From contig NZ_JARUXC010000005.1 of the NCBI RefSeq assembly GCF_030433855.1, forward strand, positions 124,001 through 188,000: a stretch of 64,000 nt of DNA, given 5' to 3'. This stretch comes from Agreia sp. PsM10 (GTDB taxonomy: Bacteria > Actinomycetota > Actinomycetes > Actinomycetales > Microbacteriaceae). Shown piece after piece: positions 52,436 to 64,000 of the stretch; positions within the stretch are counted from its first letter, which is position 1; each line of letters begins with the position of its first letter. The translations under genes were made by a program, and so were the position numbers. Below the pieces are notes generated by a model. It was given only the letters and a program-made list of their open reading frames with translations, ran no database searches and had not been told where the DNA came from.

Positions 52436-54127
52436 ATGAGCATCGAGACCGACCGGCCATGGGTTTCCCAGTACGCAGACGGCGTGCCCGCGACGATCGC
52501 ACTGCCCACCGGCTCGCTGGTCGACATGTTCGACGCCTCGGTGCGTGCGTACAAGTCCAACGTCGCCCTCGACTTCTTCGGCTCGACGACGACGTATGCC
52601 GAACTGGGCATGCTGGTGGCACGCGCCGCCGAGGGCCTGAGACGCGTCGGCGTCGGCCCCGGTGACCGGGTGGCCCTCGTGCTGCCGAACTGCCCGCAGC
52701 ACGTCATCGCCTTCTACGCCGTCCTTCGTCTCGGCGCGATCGTCGTCGAGCACAACCCGCTCTACACCGACCGCGAGATGCGCCACCAATTCGAAGACCA
52801 TGGCGCGAAGGTCGCGATCGTGTGGGACAAGGTGGGCGATCGCATCCATTCGATGCCCGCCGATGTGGCGTTCGACACCGTTGTCGCGGTCGACATCACC
52901 CGCGCGATGCCGTTGTCGAAGCGACTGGCGCTGCGGCTGCCCGTGCCCAAGGCCCGCGATGCCCGCAAGGCCCTCACAGCCGACTCGAAGCGCAGCATGC
53001 CGTGGGAGAAGCTCGTCAATCACCGACCCGTGCGCCGCTCGGTGCCCCGCCCCTCCGTCGACGATCTCGCCGTCATCCAGTACACGAGCGGCACGACCGG
53101 AACGCCCAAAGGTGCCAAACTCACACACTTCAACCTGCACGCCAACGCCCTGCAGGGCCGCGCGTGGGTGCCGGGAATGGTGGCGGGCAAAGAGGTCATC
53201 TACGCCGTGCTTCCGATGTTCCACGCCTACGGGCTCACGCTCTGCCTCACGTTCGCGATGAACAGCGGCGCCCGGCTCGTGCTGCTGCCCAAGTTCGACG
53301 TCGATCTCGTGCTCGACGCGGCGAAGTCGCATCCGCCCACCTTCCTGCCCGCCGTTCCGCCCATCTACGAGCGCCTCGCGCTGGGCGCACAGAAGCGCAA
53401 GGTCGACCTCACCGGAATCCGCTTCGCTATCTCCGGCGCCATGAACCTGCCCGTCTCGACCGTCGAGCTCTGGGAGAAGGCCACGGGCGGCTACCTCGTC
53501 GAGGGCTACGGACTCACGGAGACCTCGCCGGTGGCGTTGGGCAACCCCATCGGTCCGAGCCGCCGGCCCGGCACCGTCGGTGTCCCCTTCCCCAGCACGG
53601 ACATCCGGGTCGTCGATCCCGAGGACACCTCGGTCGACCGGGCGCCGGGCGAGGAGGGCGAGCTTCTGATCCGGGGGCCGCAGGTGTTCCAGGGCTACTG
53701 GCAGAAGCCCGACGAGACCGACGCGGTGCTGCTCGACGGCGGATGGTTCCGCACCGGAGACATCTGCACGCAGGACGCCGACGGCTTCGTCACCATCGTC
53801 GACCGCATCAAGGAACTCATCATCACGGGCGGATTCAACGTGGCGCCGTCCGAGGTCGAAGACGCGCTGCGCCAGCATCCCGGAGTCGCCGACGTCGCCG
53901 TCGTCGGCATGCCGAGCGGTGGTGGCGGGGAAGACGTGGTCGCGGCCGTCGTGCTCGCGCCCAAGACCGACTTCGACGAGAGGGAGTTCCGCGACTGGTG
54001 CCGCGGCCAGCTCACGGCCTACAAGGTGCCGAAGCGAATCGTCGTCATCGACGAACTCCCGAAGTCGCTCATCGGCAAGGTTCTGCGCCGCGCCGTGCGG
54101 GAGCAGCTGCTGGCCGACAAGGGCTGA
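52436..54127 (+). CDS. Long-chain fatty acid-CoA ligase (AMP-binding)
   Basis: A 563-residue adenylate-forming enzyme. The P-loop YTSGTTGTPKGAKLTH binds ATP, and GYGLTETSPVALGNP is the A5 region. WFRTGDICTQDADGFVTIVDR and IKELIITGGFNVAPSEVEDAL mark the hinge, and the C-terminal catalytic Lys lies in PKSLIGKVLRRAV. The length and the ITGG(F)NV form suit long-chain acyl-CoA synthetases. ATG 52436 with GAAGGG upstream is chosen. It is divergent from the type III PKS operon, which uses acyl-CoA starters, but could serve general lipid metabolism. Confidence 0.93.
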   Translation: MSIETDRPWVSQYADGVPATIALPTGSLVDMFDASVRAYKSNVALDFFGSTTTYAELGMLVARAAEGLRRVGVGPGDRVALVLPNCPQHVIAFYAVLRLGAIVVEHNPLYTDREMRHQFEDHGAKVAIVWDKVGDRIHSMPADVAFDTVVAVDITRAMPLSKRLALRLPVPKARDARKALTADSKRSMPWEKLVNHRPVRRSVPRPSVDDLAVIQYTSGTTGTPKGAKLTHFNLHANALQGRAWVPGMVAGKEVIYAVLPMFHAYGLTLCLTFAMNSGARLVLLPKFDVDLVLDAAKSHPPTFLPAVPPIYERLALGAQKRKVDLTGIRFAISGAMNLPVSTVELWEKATGGYLVEGYGLTETSPVALGNPIGPSRRPGTVGVPFPSTDIRVVDPEDTSVDRAPGEEGELLIRGPQVFQGYWQKPDETDAVLLDGGWFRTGDICTQDADGFVTIVDRIKELIITGGFNVAPSEVEDALRQHPGVADVAVVGMPSGGGGEDVVAAVVLAPKTDFDEREFRDWCRGQLTAYKVPKRIVVIDELPKSLIGKVLRRAVREQLLADKG

Positions 54128-54137
54128 CCCGATCCGA

Positions 54138-54668
54138 TCAGGAGGGCTCGGGCAGCGATGAGGCGGGGAAGACGGGCGCGGAGAGAAGTGCGACCGTCAC
54201 CGAGCCGCCTTTTGTGACCTGCTCGCCCAGCTGAACGAAGCCGAGGCGGTCGTGGAACGCCAGCGAGCCCGGGTTCGGCGGGTCGAGGTTGACCTCGCAC
54301 GTGACCTCGGTGAGGCCGGCGAGCTCTGCCTCGGCGAAGACGCGCTCGTAGAGCAGCTGCCCCAGGCCACGACCCCTCATGCCCTCGGCGACGACGATGC
54401 GGTCGACGTAGAGGAAGTCGCCGCCCCGTTCCTCGAACCAGCGGTAGTTCTCGCTCTCATAGTCGTTGCCGGCGGCCAGGGTGACGACGAGGCCGAGCGG
54501 TTCCTCGGGAGCCTCGTCGTCGACCACGATCACGGCGGCGTGCGCCATCGACACGAGGTCGAGGAGCTCCGCCTCGTCGAGCAGGTTCACCGCGGGGATG
54601 GCCCTGTTGTTCATGGCCAGCAGCGGGGTCAGGTCGGTGGCGTCGATGTCTCTGGTCGTCAAGGTCAC
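54138..54668 (-). CDS. GNAT-family acetyltransferase
   Basis: A 176-residue Gcn5-related N-acetyltransferase. The acetyl-CoA-binding motif A is LYVDRIVVAEGMRGRGLGQLLYERV, and motif B is seen in PGSLAFHDRLGFVQLGE. The acceptor substrate is unknown. The start is GTG 54668; TAGGCT six bases upstream predicts a leaderless mRNA. It is convergent with the acyl-CoA ligase and divergent from the TIGR03086-like gene. Confidence 0.92.
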   Translation of the reverse strand: MTLTTRDIDATDLTPLLAMNNRAIPAVNLLDEAELLDLVSMAHAAVIVVDDEAPEEPLGLVVTLAAGNDYESENYRWFEERGGDFLYVDRIVVAEGMRGRGLGQLLYERVFAEAELAGLTEVTCEVNLDPPNPGSLAFHDRLGFVQLGEQVTKGGSVTVALLSAPVFPASSLPEPS

Positions 54669-54674
54669 CCCGCG

Positions 54675-54680
54675 AGCCTA
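54675..54680 (-). promoter_or_regulatory. -10 box TAGGCT for a leaderless GNAT gene
   Basis: Minus-strand TAGGCT ends six bases before the GTG at 54668. Confidence 0.45.
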
Positions 54681-54765
54681 CCCAAGAGACGATCGGCGGA
54701 ATGCGCGCGAGCGTGATGGACTTACACCTAGAACCATGACGAGCATCGCCGACAGGAGCCCCATC

Positions 54766-55338
54766 GTGACCATCGACTGGCTGACATTGCAGAACACCGC
54801 ACACGCCGAGTTCGCCACGCGCCTCGAGGCGGTGACCGACTGGAACGCCCCCACCCCCGACACCGACTGGAACACCCGCCAGCTCGTCACCCACGTGATC
54901 GAGGAGCAGCAGTGGGTCCCCCTGCTGCTCGAGGGGCGCAGCCTGCGCCAGGCGCAGGCGCTCAAACGCCCGCTGTCGAGCGACCTCGCGGCCGAGTGGG
55001 CCCTGTACTCCAAGGCCGCAACCGACGCCTGGCGATCGGCGGCACCGGATGCCCGTGTGCAGCTGTCGTACGACACCGTGACGGTCACCGAGTACCTGCG
55101 CGAGCAGGTGTCCGACGTCACGATCCACACCTGGGACCTGGCGCGCGCCACCCGCACCTCCGAGACACTCGACGACCAGCTCATCGCCGCGGTCTGGACC
55201 GTCTTCGAACCGCAGAAGGAGACGCTGGAGGCATCCGGTCTGTTCAGCTCCCCCGTCCCCGTTCCCGAGCACGCGCCGCTGCAGTCTCGGCTGCTGGCTC
55301 TGACCGGGCGGGACGACAGGCTTCCGCTCTCCGCGTAG
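54766..55338 (+). CDS. TIGR03086-like DinB/maleylpyruvate isomerase-fold protein
   Basis: A 190-residue four-helix protein of the mycothiol-dependent maleylpyruvate isomerase N-terminal / TIGR03086 type. TPDTDWNTRQLVTHVIEEQQWVPLLLEG contains the characteristic His on helix 2, and SDVTIHTWDLARAT the second conserved His. The family often binds a metal and is linked to mycothiol, but individual functions are unknown. GTG 54766 is preferred because AGGAG lies eight bases upstream and the start IDWLTLQNTAH fits the family; ATG 54736 is possible. Confidence 0.82.
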   Translation: MTIDWLTLQNTAHAEFATRLEAVTDWNAPTPDTDWNTRQLVTHVIEEQQWVPLLLEGRSLRQAQALKRPLSSDLAAEWALYSKAATDAWRSAAPDARVQLSYDTVTVTEYLREQVSDVTIHTWDLARATRTSETLDDQLIAAVWTVFEPQKETLEASGLFSSPVPVPEHAPLQSRLLALTGRDDRLPLSA

Positions 55339-55425
55339 CCCGAATTCTATGCACACTCATGAATGAGGATTAGCCTGAACGCCTAGGCGGCGAACCCGAG
55401 ACTCCGCCTGAGCGCGAGGAGCTTC

Positions 55426-56355
55426 ATGTCGGCCGCACCCCAGTTGTCCATCCCCGACCAGTACGGCAAGCGCGTCATCGTGACGGGGGCCAACAGCGGA
55501 CTCGGTCTCGAGACGGCTCGACGCCTCTCGGCGGCCGGCGCCCATGTGGTCATGGCGGCCCGCACCCAGGAGAAGAACCAGGCCGCTGCCGACGCCATCC
55601 GGCAGAGCGTGCCCGACGCGTCGCTGCAGCTCGAGAGCCTCGACCTCGCCTCGCTGGAGAGCGTGCGGGCGTTCTCCGATCGCATCCTCGCCGATCAGCT
55701 CCCCGTCGATGTGCTCATCAACAACGCCGGGGTCATGGCCGTGCCCACGAAGCACACGACCGAAGACGGCTTCGAGCTGCAGTTCGGCACGAACCACCTG
55801 GGGCACTTCGCCCTCACGGCGCGTCTCCTGCCCTCGCTCATGGCTGCGGATGCGCCGAGGGTCGTCACTCTGTCGAGCGTGATGCACTGGATCGGCCGCA
55901 TCCGATTCGGCGACCTCAACGCCGACAAGAAGTACAACGCCTGGCTCGCCTACGGCCAGTCGAAGCTCGCGAACCTGCTCTTCGCCCATGAACTGCAGCG
56001 CCGCAGCGACGGCGCCGGCTGGGGTCTGCTCAGCGCGGCGGCCCATCCCGGGTCGAGCCGCACGAACCTCCAGAGCGCGGGCCCGCAGCTCGGCCGCGAC
56101 AAACCGGCGAGCGCGCTCGTCGAGAGGTTCATGAACATGCCCGGCCTCTCGCAGGAGGCCGAGCAGGGCGCGGAACCCGAGATCTTCGCGGCCACGTGGG
56201 CGAGCGTCTCCGGCGGAGACTACGTCGGACCGACGGGGGCGTTCGGACTCACCGGCCCTCCCGGACGGGCGAAGCAGAGCCGACGAGCCCTCGACGAGAG
56301 GGTGGCCTCGCGTCTCTGGACCGTGTCGGAGGACCTGACGGGCATCGACTTCTAG
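55426..56355 (+). CDS. Short-chain dehydrogenase/reductase, retinol dehydrogenase-like
   Basis: A 309-residue SDR enzyme. The cofactor motif is [18 protein letters not shown], followed by MAARTQEKN (Arg favours NADP), the structural NNAG in [12 protein letters not shown], then [12 protein letters not shown]. The catalytic Ser is in VTLSSVMHW and YxxxK in [13 protein letters not shown]. The length and the GTNHLGHF segment fit the WW-domain oxidoreductase/retinol dehydrogenase-like group. The substrate is unknown. GAGGA lies six bases before the ATG. Confidence 0.93.
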   Translation: MSAAPQLSIPDQYGKRVIVTGANSGLGLETARRLSAAGAHVVMAARTQEKNQAAADAIRQSVPDASLQLESLDLASLESVRAFSDRILADQLPVDVLINNAGVMAVPTKHTTEDGFELQFGTNHLGHFALTARLLPSLMAADAPRVVTLSSVMHWIGRIRFGDLNADKKYNAWLAYGQSKLANLLFAHELQRRSDGAGWGLLSAAAHPGSSRTNLQSAGPQLGRDKPASALVERFMNMPGLSQEAEQGAEPEIFAATWASVSGGDYVGPTGAFGLTGPPGRAKQSRRALDERVASRLWTVSEDLTGIDF

Positions 56356-56389
56356 GAAGCCCCTCGACGATTACGAGGAACGGAGGCCC

Positions 56390-56411
56390 GTTCCCTGAGC
56401 CTGTCGAGGGG
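56390..56411 (+). repeat. Dispersed repeat between the SDR gene and gatB
   Basis: One copy of the GTTCCCTGAGCCTGTCGA-GGGG repeat in the 74-base gap between two convergent genes. Confidence 0.8.
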
Positions 56412-56429
56412 CCCCTCCGCGACCCTCGA

Positions 56430-57946
<1,517 letters not shown>

Positions 57947-57947
<1 letters not shown>

Positions 57948-59482
57948 CAGACGGCTCCCTCGTCGGTCGCGTTCATTTCACTGGGAGACAGGTCGGGCGC
58001 CTGGCTCAGGAGCGTGTGCCCCCACTTCTGCTCGAGGAGCGCCTCGAGCGCCGCGGCCACCCCGTACAGGCGGGCGTCTTCGCGCGCCGGCGCCAAGAAC
58101 TGGATGCCGACGGGCAGCCCGTCTTCGGCGGCCAGTCCCACGGGCACCGAGATTCCGGGGATGCCCGCGAGGTTCGCCGGGATCGTGGCGATGTCGTTGA
58201 GGTACATCGACAGCGGGTCTCCGGTCTTCTCTCCCAGCTTGAACGCCGTGGTGGGCGCCGTGGGTGACACGAGCACGTCGGCGTTCGCGAAGGCGGCCGC
58301 GAAGTCGCGCTGCACGAGCGTGCGCACCTTCTGGGCGCTGCCGTAGTAGGCGTCGTAGTAGCCGGCCGAGAGCGCGTAGGTGCCGAGAATGATGCGGCGC
58401 TTCGCCTCGGCGCCGAACCCCTGCTCGCGGGTGGCGCTCATCACGTCTTCGACGGTGCCGCCGCCCTTCGGGTTGACCCGCAGGCCGAAGCGAACAGAGT
58501 CGAACTTGGCCAGGTTGCTGGAGGCCTCGGCTGGCATGATCAGGTAGTAGGCGGCGATCGCGTGCTCGACGCTCGGCAGGCCGACCTCGGTGATGATCGC
58601 TCCGGCACCCTCGAGCAGGGCGAGGGCCTCACGGAAGCGCTCCATGACGCCGGGCTGGAACCCGTCGCCCTGGAGCTCTGTGATGACACCGATGCGCAGG
58701 CCTGCGACGTCGGCGTTGCGAACCGCCTCGGCGAACGACGGCCAGGCGTCGGTGAGCGACGTGGAGTCGCGCGGGTCGTGCCCACCGATCACGTCGTGCA
58801 GCAGTGCGGAGTCGAGCACCGTGCGCGACACCGGACCGATCTGGTCGAGGCTGGAGGCGAGGGCGATGGCGCCGTAGCGGCTGACTCCGCCGTAGGTGGG
58901 CTTGAGGCCGACCGTGCCGGTGACGTGCGCGGGCTGGCGGATGGACCCGCCGGTGTCGCTGCCCAGGGCGAACGGCGCCTCGAAGGCGGCGACCGCGGCG
59001 GCGGAGCCACCACCGGAGCCTCCGGGGATGCGCTCGAGGTCCCACGGGTTGTGCGTGGGGCCGTAGGCGGAGTGCTCCGTCGACGAGCCCATGGCGAACT
59101 CGTCCATGTTGGTCTTGCCGATGGAGACGAGTCCTGCGGCGCGCAGCTTGGTCATGACCGTGGCGTCGTAGGGCGGAACCCAGCCCTCGAGGATCTTGGA
59201 ACCGCTCGTGGTGGGCATGCCCTTGGTGACGATGACGTCTTTGATGGCGATGGGAACGCCGGCGAGCGGGTGCAGCTCTTCTCCGGCCGCGCGGCGGCGG
59301 TCGATGTCGGCCGCCTCGGCGAGGGCGCTGTCGGATGCGACGTGCAGGAAGGCGTGAACGGACCCGTCGACCGCGGCGATGCGGTCGAGGTGCGCCTGCG
59401 TGGCCTCGACCGAGCTGACCTCGCCCGTGCTGAGCTTGGTGGCGAGTGCGTCGGCGGTGAGCCTCGTGAGATCGGTCGTCAT
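57947..59482 (-). CDS. gatA: Asp-tRNA(Asn)/Glu-tRNA(Gln) amidotransferase subunit A
   Basis: A 511-residue amidase-signature enzyme that hydrolyses glutamine to supply ammonia. The Ser-cisSer-Lys triad is visible: Lys in [16 protein letters not shown], cis-Ser in [16 protein letters not shown], nucleophile Ser in [13 protein letters not shown]. The start is ATG 59482, sharing one base with the gatC stop codon. A long upstream extension in the same frame is shadow over gatC and ligA. The order gatC-gatA-gatB with base-sharing junctions ensures equal subunit production. Confidence 0.97.
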
Positions 59483-59781
59483 TACTGCTCCTCCCCCAGG
59501 ATGGCGGTGACGCGGAACCGCGAGCCGTCGTGGTCGGGCGCCCCGGCCAGCGCCTCTTCGGCGGTGAGGGTCTGGCCCACCACGTCGTCTCTGAACACGT
59601 TCTGCAGCGGGATCGGGTGGCTCGTGGCCGGAACATCGGGCGTCGCGACCTCGGTGACCGTGGCCACGTGGTCCATGATCGACCCGAGCTCGCTCGTGAG
59701 CGACACGATCTCCTCGGGTGTCAGCGCGATGCGGGCGAGGCTGGCCAGGTGGGTGACCTGCTCCTGCGTGATTTCGGACAT
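59482..59781 (-). CDS. gatC: Asp-tRNA(Asn)/Glu-tRNA(Gln) amidotransferase subunit C
   Basis: A 99-residue GatC, the clamp that holds GatA and GatB together. [21 protein letters not shown] and the C-terminal [21 protein letters not shown] are typical. ATG 59781 is used, with GGAGC upstream; an ATG six codons earlier is less likely. The gene starts 60 bases after the ligA stop codon. Confidence 0.95.
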   Translation of the reverse strand: MSEITQEQVTHLASLARIALTPEEIVSLTSELGSIMDHVATVTEVATPDVPATSHPIPLQNVFRDDVVGQTLTAEEALAGAPDHDGSRFRVTAILGEEQ

Positions 59782-59841
59782 GCTGCTCCGTGTCTTCATT
59801 CGGGGGGAGTTCGGACGAACCCACCGATTCTACCGGAGGAG

Positions 59842-63369
<3,528 letters not shown>

Positions 63370-63390
<21 letters not shown>

Positions 63391-63762
63391 AGCGGACTCT
63401 GCGGCGTCTGCTTCGGCCTGAGCCTTCATCGCGGCCTCGACGTCGAGCGCCTTGAGCTGCGCGACGAGGTCGGCGAGGGCGGGCGCCGGAAGCGACCCGG
63501 CCTGACGGAACACGGGCACGCCGTTCTTGAACGCCATCAGGGTGGGGATCGAGGTGATCTGCGCGGCGGCGGCGAGCTGCTGCTGGTCTTCGGTGTCGAT
63601 CTTTCCGTAGACCACGTCGGTGTTGTCTTCGCTGGACTTCTCGAAGACGGGCGCGAACTGCTTGCACGGCCCGCACCAGTCGGCCCAGAAGTCGAGAAGG
63701 ACGATCTCGTTGTCGGTGATGGTCTTGTCGAGCGATTCGGCGGTGACGGTAACGGTAGGCAA
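63370..63762 (-). CDS. trxA: Thioredoxin
   Basis: A 130-residue thioredoxin with the redox motif WCGPC at 29-33, FWADWCGPCKQF, and the cis-Pro in ITSIPTLMAFKNG. The start is a TTG at 63762: no ATG or GTG is suitably placed, a strong GAGGAGG lies six bases upstream, and the reading begins PTVTVTAESLDK as in other actinobacterial thioredoxins. After the normal fold ends (about residue 108) a 20-residue Ala/Glu-rich tail follows; its last codons come from a dispersed repeat. It is a cytoplasmic disulfide reductase. Confidence 0.93.
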
Positions 63763-63856
63763 AAGGGGCCTCCTCGTGAAGATTGTCGGTTGATGGTCGT
63801 GCGGTGGGCGAAACGCTACCCGCACGGTCTGTACAACAGAACGGGCTTGCGCATCA

Positions 63857-63890
63857 TTCCCCGGGCCCGCAGAGGTGCGGGCCCGGGGAA
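63857..63890 (-). terminator. Strong stem-loop after the probable catalase gene
   Basis: TTCCCCGGGCCCGC, a 6-base loop, then GCGGGCCCGGGGAA: a perfect 14-bp stem nine bases after the minus-strand stop codon at 63899. It sits between that gene and the trxA start and should isolate the two. Confidence 0.8.
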
Positions 63891-63898
63891 CAGGTGCG

Positions 63899-64000
63899 CT
63901 AGGCGCCGATGCCCACGACCTCGGGCTGCTCGTTCGAGCCGGGGGCGCTGGGCTCGACCGCTGCGGCCACGCGGGCGCCGAGGGTCGCATCGACGTTCGT
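63899..64000 (-). CDS. C-terminal fragment of a protein, possibly a catalase (rest outside window)
   Basis: Only the last 33 codons are in the window. The sequence TNVDATLGARVAAAVE followed by a Pro/Ser/Gly/Glu-rich tail ending VVGIGA looks like the C-terminus of a clade-3 haem catalase, where (R)NVDxxLGARVA commonly precedes the end. With so little sequence this is tentative. A strong terminator hairpin follows the stop codon. Confidence 0.45.
   Translation of the reverse strand, partial: TNVDATLGARVAAAVEPSAPGSNEQPEVVGIGA

Overview
The window is a GC-rich, gene-dense chromosomal segment of an actinobacterium, most likely a member of the Microbacteriaceae. Family-level clues are the order mnmA-ligA-gatC-gatA-gatB, a DUF222/HNH gene, a YidC paralogue beside a small membrane protein ending in an SDPxxxGRPR-type motif, a YkoE/YkoD/EcfT thiamine-precursor importer under a TPP riboswitch, glgX-treY-treZ, oligoribonuclease beside tRNA-His, and dispersed intergenic repeats of the CCCTGAGCCTGTCGAAGGG type. 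No prophage, insertion sequence, CRISPR array or rRNA operon was seen. This is core and soft-core chromosome, and assignment below the family was not attempted.

Layout. 1-7 kb: the 3' end of a very hydrophobic membrane protein, a sensor kinase/response regulator pair, a Dps-like ferritin, a polyphosphate kinase 2 and a small unknown gene. 7-9 kb: a DUF222/HNH gene with repeat clusters on both sides. 8.9-12.5 kb (minus): rpiB, a Nei-type DNA glycosylase, an FMN-binding PaiB-like protein and an amidohydrolase in one tight operon. 12.5-20 kb: aminopeptidase N, MscS channel, truncated haemoglobin, FAD dehydrogenase, an unknown protein and a TesB thioesterase. 20-23.5 kb (minus): SSB, a lipoprotein, EttA and a small hot-dog thioesterase. 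23.7-25.9 kb: an aldo/keto reductase and two unknown genes. 25.9-28.9 kb (minus): a flavin electron-transfer module (FMN-binding lipoprotein, ApbE flavin transferase, NqrB/RnfD-like membrane protein fused to a ferredoxin-NADP reductase-like part). 28.9-31.7 kb: tRNA-Arg, orn, tRNA-His, a zincin and a D,D-carboxypeptidase-like protein that has lost catalytic residues. 31.8-36 kb (minus): TPP riboswitch, ECF transporter and a P-loop kinase, preceded by a GerW-like gene. 36-43.4 kb: an LLM-class oxidoreductase and the glycogen-to-trehalose operon. 43.4-46.7 kb (minus): hairpin repeats, DNA polymerase IV, DUF1697, YidC2 and its small partner. 46.7-49.6 kb: aldo/keto reductase, MpaB/DUF2236, VOC protein, AraC regulator. 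49.7-54.1 kb: a type III polyketide synthase operon of srsABC type, divergent from an acyl-CoA ligase. 54.1-56.4 kb: GNAT, TIGR03086-like and SDR genes. 56.4-64 kb (minus): gatCAB, ligA, mnmA, thioredoxin and the 3' end of a probable catalase gene.

How the parts fit. Three small systems stand out: a membrane flavinylation and electron-transfer chain preceded by a MarR-type palindrome; a phenolic-lipid-type biosynthetic operon; and a riboswitch-controlled importer with a translationally coupled kinase of unknown substrate. Regulation is legible in places: many genes carry a TANNNT -10 box exactly 6-8 bases before the start codon, so they should be transcribed as leaderless mRNAs. The dps and ppk2 upstream regions carry several palindromes. 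The main limits are that family names rest on motif recognition without database searches, and several start sites are choices between candidates.
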